Positions 28,029 to 36,421 of a stretch of DNA of 64,000 bases are shown one piece after another. The notes beneath the pieces are model-generated. The model searched no databases and was not told the DNA's origin. It saw only the letters and a list, made by a program, of their open reading frames with translations. The stretch comes from Azophilus sp963663395 (GTDB taxonomy: Bacteria > Pseudomonadota > Gammaproteobacteria > Pseudomonadales > Azotimanducaceae), in the NCBI GenBank assembly GCA_963663395.1, contig OY760226.1, forward strand, positions 434,001 to 498,000, given 5' to 3'. The translations under genes were made by a program, and so were the position numbers. Numbering within the stretch: position 1 is the stretch's first letter; each line of letters starts with the position of its first letter.

Positions 28029-28913
28029 ATGACCGGCCTGGCATCGCGGGCGACTGACCGGCTCGATTCCAAGCCAGACTTCCGGCTCGGAATCGCCCTG
28101 GCTATAGCCTGCGTTATCCACGCGACAGCGATACTGGGCGTCGACCTGCCGGCCCCCGACAACGGTTTCATCACGCCGGCACTGGAAATCAGCCTTATCG
28201 GCGAATCCGCTCCGGCATCCTCTGCCGAAAGCTCTCCGGAGTCCCTGAAAAGCTCGACTTCGAAGCGTGAGGAGCCTGCCTCCGCTCTCGTGGAAACCGG
28301 GTCACGTGCGCCCCCGGTAACCGGACTTGACCCGCTCGCCCCCGCATCCTCCGCCTCCCGTTCCGCCGGGAATGCCGTTCCGCAACCTGAAGTCGCCCCG
28401 ACTTCCATTCCGGCCACCGAACGGCAAACCGAGGGGCAGGTGCCTTCGTCGGATTCCGGATTCGACTCGCCACCGAGGAACAGCGGACTTTCCTATCCGG
28501 AACTGGCGAAGAAAATCGCCGACGCCCACTCGCTACGGGAGCAGGCGGACGCCATCAGGCCCGGCGCGCCAAGGACCAAACGTCTCACCAGTACTTCCGC
28601 AAAGTCTGCGGTCGAAGCCGCCTACCTGGAAATGTGGCGGCAGAAGACAGAACGCATTGGCCGCGCCAACTACCCTCCGGGCGGGCTTTCCGGCGAACTC
28701 CTGCTGCTCGCCATCATTCACCGGGATGGCAATCTGGAGGAGGTGCGGGTTCTGGATTCTTCCGGATACGCCGCGCTCGACGAGGCGGCCCTGCGCACCG
28801 TTCGCCTGGCGGCGCCCTACACCCACTTCCCCACGGAAATGGGCAAGTCCTACGATCGGCTGGAGATCGTCCGTCGATGGCGCTTTGAGCGCGAGGGGGC
28901 GGTGCTTCAGTAG
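28029..28913 (+). CDS. tonB: TonB-family energy transducer
   Basis: A 294-residue protein with one N-terminal membrane segment (about residues 19-38), a long Ser/Pro/Ala-rich periplasmic linker (about 45-170) and a C-terminal TonB fold. The fold contains YPPGGLSGELLLLAIIHRDG, EVRVLDSSGYAALDEAALR and a final FERE strand. TonB couples the ExbB/ExbD motor to outer-membrane transporters, but no exbB or exbD is nearby. A TonB-like gene between gshB and yqgE is conserved in Pseudomonas-type genomes. The symbol is by domain; it may be a specialised paralogue rather than the main siderophore TonB. It starts nine bases after gshB. Confidence 0.85.
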   Translation: MTGLASRATDRLDSKPDFRLGIALAIACVIHATAILGVDLPAPDNGFITPALEISLIGESAPASSAESSPESLKSSTSKREEPASALVETGSRAPPVTGLDPLAPASSASRSAGNAVPQPEVAPTSIPATERQTEGQVPSSDSGFDSPPRNSGLSYPELAKKIADAHSLREQADAIRPGAPRTKRLTSTSAKSAVEAAYLEMWRQKTERIGRANYPPGGLSGELLLLAIIHRDGNLEEVRVLDSSGYAALDEAALRTVRLAAPYTHFPTEMGKSYDRLEIVRRWRFEREGAVLQ

Positions 28914-29052
28914 CGCTCCGCCAGGGCTCCTCAGGTCGTTCACCGCGCCGCACACCTGCGCGCCGCCCGGAATTCGCAAGCCGGCGCCAGCGCTTGTTTA
29001 CTCCCTTACCGGAAGCTGCCAAGATCAACAACCGTACGCGCCGGAGCGTTTC

Positions 29053-29601
29053 GTGGACCTGAAGCACCACTTCCTGATTGCCATGCCCAACCAGGCGGGC
29101 ACCTACTTCGGCAATACCATCACTTACGTCTGCGAGCACAGCGAAGACGGGGCCATGGGCCTGATGATCAACCGTCCCACCTCCATCTCCGTGGGAGAGT
29201 TGATCGAGCAGTCCGGCCTGTCCGGCTCGCCGGCACTGGCCAGCGTTCCCATCCTGGAAGGCGGGCCCGTTTCCAACCAGCAGGGTTTTGTTCTCCACTC
29301 GGACGACGGCGACTTTCCCGCATCCATGAGCCTCGGCCACGGCCTCAAGCTCACCACGGCCAGGGAAGTCCTCGAAGCAATCGCCGGCAATCGCGGCCCC
29401 TACAACTACCTGGTGGCGCTCGGCTATGCCGGGTGGGGGCCGCAGCAACTCGAAGGGGAACTTACCGACAACGCCTGGCTCACCTGCCCGGCCAGTGTCG
29501 ACATCCTTTTCGACGTCCCCTTCGACGAACGCATCGACAAGGCGGCCGCCAGCCTGGGGATCGATATCCGCTTGATGTCCGGCCAGGCCGGGCACGCCTG
29601 A
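29053..29601 (+). CDS. yqgE: YqgE/AlgH family protein
   Basis: A 182-residue conserved protein of unknown biochemical role (YqgE/AlgH; DUF179). LKHHFLIAMPNQAGTYFGN, YVCEHSEDGAMGLMINRP and GGPVSNQQGFVLHS are highly conserved in the family. The GTG at 29053, giving VDLKHHFL, aligns with the E. coli start, and a GGAG ribosome site sits seven bases upstream. AlgH was first described as affecting alginate regulation in Pseudomonas, but its mechanism is not settled. It is followed 34 bases later by ruvX, as in most gammaproteobacteria. Confidence 0.95.
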   Translation: MDLKHHFLIAMPNQAGTYFGNTITYVCEHSEDGAMGLMINRPTSISVGELIEQSGLSGSPALASVPILEGGPVSNQQGFVLHSDDGDFPASMSLGHGLKLTTAREVLEAIAGNRGPYNYLVALGYAGWGPQQLEGELTDNAWLTCPASVDILFDVPFDERIDKAAASLGIDIRLMSGQAGHA

Positions 29602-29635
29602 CAGGGGCGGTGGCGTCCATCTCGTACGCCCCGAC

Positions 29636-30046
29636 ATGCAACCCGAAACCGTACTCGCCATCGACTTCGGTCTACGCCGCATGGGTCTCGCCGTCGGCCA
29701 GTCGATCACCAGCACGGCGAGCCCGATAGATTCCATCGCCGCCAGGAACGGAGTCCCGGACTGGGCCGAACTCGACCCGCTGGTGGCCGACTGGTCTCCC
29801 CATTGCCTGGTCGTCGGGCTGCCCCTAAACATGGACGGCACCGAAAGCGAGATGTCCGGCCGCGCCCGGCGCTTTGCCGGAGTCCTGGAAAAGCGCTATT
29901 CGATGCCGGTGGAACTTGCGGACGAACGGCTGACTACCCGCGAGGCGAAACGCGCCCACCCGGGAACGGACGACCACGCCGTCGCCGCGAAGCTGATCGC
30001 TGAAACCTGGCTCGGCGACCGGGACCGGGTACGCAAGCCCCGGTAG
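29636..30046 (+). CDS. ruvX: RuvX/YqgF family pre-16S rRNA nuclease
   Basis: A 136-residue RNase H-fold protein, the YqgF family, which processes the 5' end of pre-16S rRNA and resembles a Holliday junction resolvase. Catalytic acids are visible in VLAIDFGLRRMGLAVGQ (Asp), ADERLTT (Glu) and TDDHAVAAKLI (Asp). VVGLPLNMDGTES is the conserved central motif. It is the last gene of the gshB operon and converges on pilT, with six bases between their stops. Confidence 0.95.
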   Translation: MQPETVLAIDFGLRRMGLAVGQSITSTASPIDSIAARNGVPDWAELDPLVADWSPHCLVVGLPLNMDGTESEMSGRARRFAGVLEKRYSMPVELADERLTTREAKRAHPGTDDHAVAAKLIAETWLGDRDRVRKPR

Positions 30047-30052
30047 GCAGCG

Positions 30053-31117
30053 TCAGAAGTCGTCCGGCGCACGTGCCTGTGTCCGGGCGGTTTCCCGATC
30101 GATTACGCCCGCGTCGAGCAGGCCGCGTAGGGCGTTGTCGAGGGTCTGCATGCCAACGCCGCGTCCGGTCTGGATCACCGAAACCATCTGCGCAACCTTG
30201 CCTTCCCGGATCAGGTTCCTGATGGCCGGCGTACCGAGCATGATCTCGTGCGCCGCGACTCGCCCCCCGCCGGTGCGTTTGAGCAGCGTCTGGGCAACAA
30301 CGGCCTGCAGGGACTCGGAGAGCACGGCGCGCACCGACGCCTTTTCTTCCGCGGGGAAGACATCGACGATGCGGTCGATGGTCTTTCCCGCGGAAACCGT
30401 GTGCAGGGTACCGAACACCAGGTGACCGGTCTCCGCCGCCGTCAACGCCAGCCGAATCGTCTCCAGGTCGCGCATCTCGCCGATGAGGATCACGTCCGGG
30501 TCTTCCCGGAGCGCCGCGCGCAACGCTCCGCTGAAACTCCGGGTGTCGCGGTGCACCTCGCGCTGATTGACCAGGCAACGCTTGCTGGGATGCACGAACT
30601 CGATTGGGTCCTCGATGGTGAGAATATGGCCCGCGCGGCTTTCGTTGACGAAATCGACCATCGCCGCAAGCGTCGTGCTCTTGCCCGACCCCGTCGGGCC
30701 CGTGACGACGACCAGCCCGCGGGGCCTGAGGCTGATTTCCTCGAACACGCCGCCCATGCCCAACTCTTCCATGGAGGGCACGCTGGATGGAATGGCCCGA
30801 AACACGGCGGCGGGACCGCGGTTCTGCCTGAAGGCGTTGACCCGGAAGCGGGCGAGCCCCGGTACGTCGAAGGAGAAGTCCGTCTCGAGCAGTTCATCGT
30901 ACTCCTCGCGCTGGCGGCCGTTCATGATGCCGCGCAACGCGGATTCGAGGTCGCTGGACTCGAAGGATGGCGCTTCCATGGGCCCGAGGTCTCCGTCGAC
31001 CCGCAACAACGGCGGCAGGCCCGCGGAAAGATGCAGGTCGGAGGCGCGCTGGCGGACACAGTGCCCCAACAGTTCCTCAATTTGTTCCGGCGAGCCGGCG
31101 GTTCGCTTCAGATCCAC
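30053..31117 (-). CDS. pilT: Type IV pilus retraction ATPase PilT
   Basis: A hexameric ATPase that depolymerises type IV pili from the cytoplasmic face, powering twitching and DNA uptake. The sequence follows Pseudomonas PilT closely: ASDLHLSAGLPPLLRVDGD, Walker A GPTGSGKSTT, the Asp box ILTIEDPIEFVH, Walker B DPDVILIGEMRDLETIRLAL and the His box GHLVFGTLHT. The PilT-specific AIRNLIREGK motif near the C-terminus is present. The GTG at 31117 gives 354 residues, near the usual 344; an ATG at 31174 adds 19 unconserved residues. It is divergent from yggS, as in Pseudomonas. No pilU follows. Confidence 0.95.
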   Translation of the reverse strand: MDLKRTAGSPEQIEELLGHCVRQRASDLHLSAGLPPLLRVDGDLGPMEAPSFESSDLESALRGIMNGRQREEYDELLETDFSFDVPGLARFRVNAFRQNRGPAAVFRAIPSSVPSMEELGMGGVFEEISLRPRGLVVVTGPTGSGKSTTLAAMVDFVNESRAGHILTIEDPIEFVHPSKRCLVNQREVHRDTRSFSGALRAALREDPDVILIGEMRDLETIRLALTAAETGHLVFGTLHTVSAGKTIDRIVDVFPAEEKASVRAVLSESLQAVVAQTLLKRTGGGRVAAHEIMLGTPAIRNLIREGKVAQMVSVIQTGRGVGMQTLDNALRGLLDAGVIDRETARTQARAPDDF

Positions 31118-31285
31118 TACAGGGCTGGCCCCGGTTTGCGGCAGCCGCGCAGTCGCGCAGCGCCGGATGGACATTCGACCCGGCCCACAGGCTTCGATGG
31201 ATACCGGACCCCTGTAGTATTATTCCCGCTCGGCACTCGCCAGGCTTTGGGACACCAGCGCCCATGCATGTGCGACATCGTCTAC

Positions 31286-32008
31286 ATGGCTGGCAGATTC
31301 AGTTTGGTTCCAATCTCCGACAATCTTGCGGCCGTCAATGCGCGCATTCGCGATGTCGCCCGGCGTTGCGGCCGGCACCCTGTAGACATCTCGCTCATCG
31401 CGGTGTCCAAGACCATGCCGGAAGGAGCCATTGCCGAGGCTTACCGGGCCGGCCAGCGCGACTTCGCGGAGAATTACGCTCAGGAAGCGATAGCGAAGAT
31501 CACCGGCCTGGCCGGCCTGCCGATCACCTGGCACTTCATCGGCGCCGTGCAATCCAACAAGACCGCGTTGCTGGCCCGGCACTTCCACTGGGTACACACC
31601 GTTGCGCGGCTCAAGATCGCCAGGCGGCTGGCCGGCCATCGCGACCCGGATAATCCGCTGAACGTCCTGTTGCAGGTGAACATAGACGGCGACCCCGCAA
31701 AGGCCGGCGTGGCCCCGTCCGAGGCGGGCGGGTTGCTGGCCGCCATGCGCGCTCTGCCCGGCCTGAGGGTGCGCGGCCTGATGACCATATTGGAAAAGGC
31801 AGGCAGTCCCGATTTAAGCTTCGCGCGCATGCAGGATCTCTTCCAATCGATGACACCCCCCGGCGGCACGGACTGGGACACCCTCTCAATGGGCATGACC
31901 CAGGACATGGACGCGGCCATCGCCCATGGAGCGACACAACTGCGCATCGGCAGCGCCATTTTCGGCCCCCGCAAACAGAAGACGGCATCCGCCGTCCCGG
32001 CGTGCTGA
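31286..32008 (+). CDS. yggS: YggS family PLP homeostasis protein
   Basis: A 240-residue TIM-barrel protein that binds pyridoxal phosphate through the Lys in LIAVSKTMP and buffers PLP and amino acid pools; no catalytic activity is known. FAENYAQEAIAKI, WHFIGAVQSNKT, LLQVNIDGDPAKAGV, RGLMTI and LSMGMTQDMDAAI are family hallmarks. The start is uncertain: ATG at 31286 or 31268, or a TTG just inside the gene, all without a strong ribosome site. It overlaps proC by seven bases. Confidence 0.95.
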   Translation: MAGRFSLVPISDNLAAVNARIRDVARRCGRHPVDISLIAVSKTMPEGAIAEAYRAGQRDFAENYAQEAIAKITGLAGLPITWHFIGAVQSNKTALLARHFHWVHTVARLKIARRLAGHRDPDNPLNVLLQVNIDGDPAKAGVAPSEAGGLLAAMRALPGLRVRGLMTILEKAGSPDLSFARMQDLFQSMTPPGGTDWDTLSMGMTQDMDAAIAHGATQLRIGSAIFGPRKQKTASAVPAC

Positions 32009-32826
32009 TCTTGGACGCGCGAAACATCGGCTTCATCGGCGGCGGCAACATGGCGCAAAGCCTGATTGGCGGCCTCATCGATGCGGGCCACGATGCGGCA
32101 CGGCTGGCGGCCAGCGACCCGGTTGCAAGCTGCCGCGCCGCGATCGAGGCGTCCGGCGCCCGGGCCACCGCGGACAACCAGGAAGCCGTCGACTTCGCCC
32201 GCGTCCTGGTGCTGGCGGTCAAGCCCCAGGTTCTCGCGGGCGTGCTCGCCGGCGTCTCGATTCCGGGCGACACCCTGATCGTCTCGATCTGCGCCGGGGT
32301 TCCCACGGACGGCATTGCCTTGCTGACGTCGCGCAGCCAGCCAATCGTCCGCTGCATGCCCAACACACCCGCTTTGCTGCGCGCCGGCGTCACCGCACTG
32401 TACGCGAACGCCAACGCCGGCGATGCCGACCGGCAGGCAGCCGAACAGATTCTCGGCGCCGTGGGCAAGACTCTCTGGGTCGGTGAAGAAGCCGCCCTCG
32501 ATGCGGTAACGGCGGTTTCCGGCAGCGGGCCCGCTTACTTCTTTTACCTGATGGAGGCCATGGCCGAGGCGGGCCGGAACCTGGGCCTCGACCCGGAACT
32601 GGCCGCCGCCCTCACCGTGGAAACCGCCTGGGGCGCCGCCCGAATGGCCCGGGAAACCGCAACCGCGCCCGCCACCCTGCGGCGCAACGTCACCTCTCCG
32701 GGCGGCACCACCGAGGCCGCCATCAACGCCCTGAACGCAAACGGCGTCAACGGCCATATCGCCGAGGCGCTCGGCCGGGCGTGCCGGCGGTCCCGCGAAC
32801 TCGCCGAGGGTTTCACGCAGAAATGA
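32002..32826 (+). CDS. proC: Pyrroline-5-carboxylate reductase
   Basis: A 274-residue enzyme of the last step in proline synthesis, reducing pyrroline-5-carboxylate with NAD(P)H. The Rossmann motif IGFIGGGNMAQSLIGGL is at the N-terminus; VLAVKPQVL and RCMPNTPALLRAGVTAL follow. The C-terminal dimer and substrate block AVSGSGPAYFFYLMEAMAEA and TSPGGTTEAAI are intact. The start is GTG at 32002 (a TTG nine bases later is possible). It is in the yggS-proC-yggT operon. Confidence 0.97.
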   Translation: MLILDARNIGFIGGGNMAQSLIGGLIDAGHDAARLAASDPVASCRAAIEASGARATADNQEAVDFARVLVLAVKPQVLAGVLAGVSIPGDTLIVSICAGVPTDGIALLTSRSQPIVRCMPNTPALLRAGVTALYANANAGDADRQAAEQILGAVGKTLWVGEEAALDAVTAVSGSGPAYFFYLMEAMAEAGRNLGLDPELAAALTVETAWGAARMARETATAPATLRRNVTSPGGTTEAAINALNANGVNGHIAEALGRACRRSRELAEGFTQK

Positions 32827-33374
32827 ACGGCGCCGTCCCCTTCATCATCCGCTTCCTGCTGGAAATAGCAGGATTCCTGTTCATCGCCAGGTTTCTCCTG
32901 CAGGCGTGCCGGGTCGACTTCTACAACCCCATCTCCCAGGGCATCGTCAAGGTGACCGACCCGGTGCTGAAGCCCCTGCGCAGCGTGCTGCCCGGCTACC
33001 GGAACTTCGACCTGGCGTCATTTGCCGCCTGCTGGCTGACCGCGGCGGTCATGATCTACGCGCTCGCCCTCATAGCAGGCCTGTATCCCGGCGGCGTGCT
33101 GGCCATTTTCGGCGGTAGCCTGCTGCACGTGCTGCTGCGCATGCTGGACCTTTTCTGGTGGTGCATTCTCATCGTCATCATCGCGAGCTTCATCGCTCCG
33201 GGCAGCCATCACCCCGTGCTCGGCCTGCTGCAGCAGATCACCGAACCGCTGCTGCGGCCCGCCCGGCGCGTCATACCGCCACTCGGAGGCCTCGACTTCT
33301 CCCCCATCCTCGTGATCCTGGCCCTGGGCGTGGTGCAGCGCATCCTGCCGACGCTTTTCGGCGCCATATTCTGA
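32823..33374 (+). CDS. yggT: YggT family membrane protein
   Basis: A 183-residue inner-membrane protein with two copies of the YGGT unit. Each has a hydrophobic helix followed by an amphipathic motif: FYNPISQGIVKVTDPVLKPL in the first half and LGLLQQITEPLLRPARRVIP in the second. Its molecular role is unknown; it is linked to cell-envelope or osmotic functions in some bacteria. The ATG overlaps the proC stop by four bases, implying coupled translation. Confidence 0.93.
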   Translation: MNGAVPFIIRFLLEIAGFLFIARFLLQACRVDFYNPISQGIVKVTDPVLKPLRSVLPGYRNFDLASFAACWLTAAVMIYALALIAGLYPGGVLAIFGGSLLHVLLRMLDLFWWCILIVIIASFIAPGSHHPVLGLLQQITEPLLRPARRVIPPLGGLDFSPILVILALGVVQRILPTLFGAIF

Positions 33375-33407
33375 TGCGCGCCAGCCGCAACAGACCGGCG
33401 GATTGAC

Positions 33408-34616
33408 ATGGGCAAGGAAGTCCGGGAATCCGGGTCGGTCGGGTCGGTCGGTATCGTCGTACCGGAAACCTTCCACTACGACGACCGGTTCGACCTGCGG
33501 TGCGGGGAAACCCTCAACGGATTCGACCTGGTCTATGAGACCTACGGCACCCTGAACGCCCGGCGCAGCAACGCCGTACTGATCTGCCACGCGCTTTCCG
33601 GCAACCACCACGCCGCCGGTTACCACGCGGAAGCCGACACCAAGCCCGGCTGGTGGGATACCTGCATCGGCCCGGGCAAGGCCGTGGACACCGACCGGTT
33701 TTTCGTGGTCTCGCTGAACAACCTGGGGGGCTGCCACGGCAGCACCGGCCCCGCCTCCACCAATCCGGCCACGGGCAAGCCGTTCGGCGCGGACTTCCCC
33801 GTCTTGACGGCCGGGGACTGGGTGCGCAGCCAGGTGCTCCTGGCGGACCATCTCGGCATCGAGCGGTTCGCGGCAATCGTGGGCGGGAGCCTCGGCGGCA
33901 TGCAGGCGATGCAATGGGCCATCGACTTCCCCGACCGGGTGCGCGCCGCCGTGCTGATCGCCTGCGCGGCCAAGCTCTCGGCACAGAACATCGCCTTCAA
34001 CGAGATCGCCCGCCAGGCCATCATGTCCGATCCGGAATACAAGAGCGGCAACTACCGCTCGACGGACACCAACCCGGACCAGGGCCTCGGGCTCGCCCGC
34101 ATGATCGGCCACGTCACCTACCTGTCCCACGACGGCATGGGCCAGAAATTCGGGCGGGAGCTGAAGTTCGGCGACATGAGCCGGGCCCGGGACGTGGAAT
34201 TCCAGGTGGAAAGCTACCTGCGCTACCAGGGCCAGAGCTTCTCCCGGCGGTTCGATGCCAATACCTACCTGCTGATGACACGGGCCCTGGACTTCTTCGA
34301 TCCCGCCGCCCGGTTCGACGACGACCTGGTGGCGGCCCTCCGGCAGGCAACGGCCAGTTTCCTGGTTCTGTCGTTCACCACGGACTGGCGATTCGCCCCG
34401 GCGCGGTCCAAGGAGATCGTCGACGCCCTGATCGCGGCGCGGAAGAACGTGGTGAGCGCCGTGATCGAATCGGAGCACGGGCACGACTCCTTCCTGCTGC
34501 CGCTGACGCGCTACATCGAAGTGTTTCGCACCTACATGAACCGCCTGGCGGACGGCGCGGAACGCGACGCCGCGGCCGAATGGGACGCCCCACCGGAGGC
34601 CCCCGATGCGGCCTGA
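33408..34616 (+). CDS. metX: Homoserine O-acyltransferase (MetX)
   Basis: A 402-residue alpha/beta hydrolase-fold enzyme that activates homoserine for methionine synthesis. The nucleophile is Ser161 in VGGSLGGMQAMQW, the Asp is in LVLSFTTDWRFAP and the His is in ESEHGHDSFLL. It forms the conserved gammaproteobacterial pair with metW. Family members use acetyl-CoA or succinyl-CoA, and the specificity cannot be settled by eye. The 33-base gap after yggT and the 11-base overlap with metW suggest one transcript. Confidence 0.96.
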   Translation: MGKEVRESGSVGSVGIVVPETFHYDDRFDLRCGETLNGFDLVYETYGTLNARRSNAVLICHALSGNHHAAGYHAEADTKPGWWDTCIGPGKAVDTDRFFVVSLNNLGGCHGSTGPASTNPATGKPFGADFPVLTAGDWVRSQVLLADHLGIERFAAIVGGSLGGMQAMQWAIDFPDRVRAAVLIACAAKLSAQNIAFNEIARQAIMSDPEYKSGNYRSTDTNPDQGLGLARMIGHVTYLSHDGMGQKFGRELKFGDMSRARDVEFQVESYLRYQGQSFSRRFDANTYLLMTRALDFFDPAARFDDDLVAALRQATASFLVLSFTTDWRFAPARSKEIVDALIAARKNVVSAVIESEHGHDSFLLPLTRYIEVFRTYMNRLADGAERDAAAEWDAPPEAPDAA

Positions 34617-35214
34617 TCTCGAGATCATCGCCGATTTGGTCAACCCCGGCGCCCGGGTGCTCGATCTCGGCTGCGGCGAGGGCGATCTTTTGGCCTGGCT
34701 GCAGCGCAACAAGCAGGTGAACGGCTACGGGCTCGACGTCGGCGCCGAGAACATCACCACCTGCGTGCGCAAGGGGGTCAACGTCATCGAGCAGGACCTG
34801 GACGAGGGCCTCGACAATTTCCCCGACGACAGTTTCGACATGGTGGTGATGACGGAGACCCTGCAATCGGTGCGCCTGCCGGGGCGCATGCTCGACGAGA
34901 TGTTGCGCATCGGTCAGCAGTGCATCGTCACGTTCCCGAATTTCGGGCACTGGCGCAGCCGGTTTCACCTGGCGCTGAAGGGACGCATGCCGATGGCGAG
35001 GCACCTGCCGCACACCTGGTACGAGACGCCCAACATACACCTGTGCACCTTCAAGGACTTCGAGCGCCTGGTTCGACGGAAGGGTCTGCGCATCATCGAT
35101 CGGTTCGTGGTGAGCGCCGACCACTTCAACAGGCCCCTGATGAACCTGTTCCCCAACCTGTTCGGCTCCATCGCTTTCTACCGCCTGGGGCGACCCGGAG
35201 GCGGGGACGCATGA
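34606..35214 (+). CDS. metW: MetW methyltransferase-fold partner of MetX
   Basis: A 202-residue class I methyltransferase-fold protein. VLDLGCGEGDLLAWL is the SAM-binding motif I, and GLDVGAENITTCVRKGVNVI follows. PNFGHWRSRFHLALKGRMP and TWYETPNIHLCTFKDFE are specific for MetW. The protein is required for efficient MetX function in several proteobacteria, but its reaction is not established. It overlaps metX by 11 bases and the next gene by four. Confidence 0.95.
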   Translation: MRPDLEIIADLVNPGARVLDLGCGEGDLLAWLQRNKQVNGYGLDVGAENITTCVRKGVNVIEQDLDEGLDNFPDDSFDMVVMTETLQSVRLPGRMLDEMLRIGQQCIVTFPNFGHWRSRFHLALKGRMPMARHLPHTWYETPNIHLCTFKDFERLVRRKGLRIIDRFVVSADHFNRPLMNLFPNLFGSIAFYRLGRPGGGDA

Positions 35215-35723
35215 GGCTCCGGCGCCATCCCGGAACGACGCGGGTCCTGCCTGCGCGTCAGGAGAGTTTCCCCGGTGTCGTCGCGATACGGGGCCGATGC
35301 CGGGCGCTATTGGCCGGGCTCGCGCTTCTGCTGGCATCGACGCCCGCGACCCATGCCGAGCAGAAAGAGGTCATCGGCGACTTTGAAGCCCACTACGTGG
35401 TCTTCCCCAGCACCTTCCTGAATGCCGAGGTCGCCGACGCCTACGGAATAACGCGGTCGCGGAACCTGAGCATCGTCAACCTGTCGGTTCTCGACTCGGC
35501 GGGAGAAGGCGCGCCGGCCGACCTCGCCGGACAGGTGAAGAACCTGCTGGGGCAGCAGAGCCCGCTGAAGTTCAGGGAAATCCGCGAGGACAAGGCCCTC
35601 TACTACATCGCCGAAGTGCGTCACGCCGACCGGGAGGTGCTGCGGTTTTCCATCGCCGTCACACCGCCCGGAGAGCGTACCTTCGAGCTGTCTTTTCAAC
35701 AGGAACTGTTCTGGGACGAATAA
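35211..35723 (+). CDS. DUF4426 domain periplasmic protein
   Basis: A 170-residue protein of unknown function with a probable signal sequence (hydrophobic LLAGLALLLASTPATHA, cleavage before EQKEV at about residue 50). The mature part is a small beta-rich domain (GDFEAHYVVFPSTFLNAEVA, SIVNLSV, FELSFQQELFW) matching the DUF4426 family, which sits between metW and rdgB in Pseudomonas-like genomes. The ATG overlaps the metW stop (ATGA). The long charged stretch before the signal suggests that the true start may be further in, but no better ribosome site was found. Confidence 0.82.
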   Translation: MRLRRHPGTTRVLPARQESFPGVVAIRGRCRALLAGLALLLASTPATHAEQKEVIGDFEAHYVVFPSTFLNAEVADAYGITRSRNLSIVNLSVLDSAGEGAPADLAGQVKNLLGQQSPLKFREIREDKALYYIAEVRHADREVLRFSIAVTPPGERTFELSFQQELFWDE

Positions 35724-35799
35724 GCGGATGTCTTGCACAGCGCCCCCGATGACGCATGGCAGCGGCCTCCGCAGCGCCAGTGTGGCCTGAGACGGCGAC

Positions 35800-36408
35800 A
35801 TGAAAGTCGTGCTCGCAAGCGGCAATGCCGGCAAGTTGAGGGAACTCAGGGCTCTGCTCGCACCGCTGGGCATCGAACTGATCGCCCAGGGCGAACTGGG
35901 GCTTGAAGGTGCGCCTGAAACCGCCTGTACCTTCGTTGAGAACGCCCTGGCCAAGGCCCGCCACGCGAGCGAGGGGGCCGGGCTGCCCGCCATCGCCGAC
36001 GACTCCGGCCTCGCCGTCAATGCCCTGGGCGGCGAACCGGGTGTCCGTTCCGCACGTTTCGCCGGCCCCGCGCGGGACGACGGCGCCAACAACCGGAAGC
36101 TCATCGCGGCATTGGCCGGAATCTCTGACCGCCGCGCACGATTCTGCTGTGCAATGGTGTATGTCGACGAGCCCCGCGACCCGGTGCCCCTGATCGCCGC
36201 CGCGGAGTGGCAGGGGACCATCGTCGATGCAGCTAGGGGCGAAAACGGCTTTGGTTACGACCCCCACTTCCTGGTGCCGGAACTCGGCCTGACTTCCGCG
36301 GAACTGGAACCGAAGCTGAAGAATTCACTGAGCCATCGCGGGCAGGCGGCCCGGGCGCTGCTGGCGGCCCTGCGCAGGCGACACGGGTCGTCCGGCGACC
36401 ATGATTGA
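35800..36408 (+). CDS. rdgB: XTP/dITP diphosphatase
   Basis: A 202-residue Ham1/RdgB nucleotide pool sanitiser that hydrolyses dITP, XTP and ITP to monophosphates. VLASGNAGKLREL is the conserved N-terminus, ENALAKARHA and IADDSGLAVNALGGEPGVRSARFAG carry metal- and base-binding residues, and ENGFGYDPHFLVPELG, then SHRGQAARAL, close the active site. It precedes hemW as in most gammaproteobacteria, and the end of the gene contains an ATG in the hemW frame. Confidence 0.97.
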   Translation: MKVVLASGNAGKLRELRALLAPLGIELIAQGELGLEGAPETACTFVENALAKARHASEGAGLPAIADDSGLAVNALGGEPGVRSARFAGPARDDGANNRKLIAALAGISDRRARFCCAMVYVDEPRDPVPLIAAAEWQGTIVDAARGENGFGYDPHFLVPELGLTSAELEPKLKNSLSHRGQAARALLAALRRRHGSSGDHD

Positions 36409-36421
36409 AGGGAGGCCGGGC

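Noticed and set aside
33018..34712. 564-codon minus-strand frame opposite yggT and metX
   Set aside because: It spans two real genes on the other strand and has no family match.
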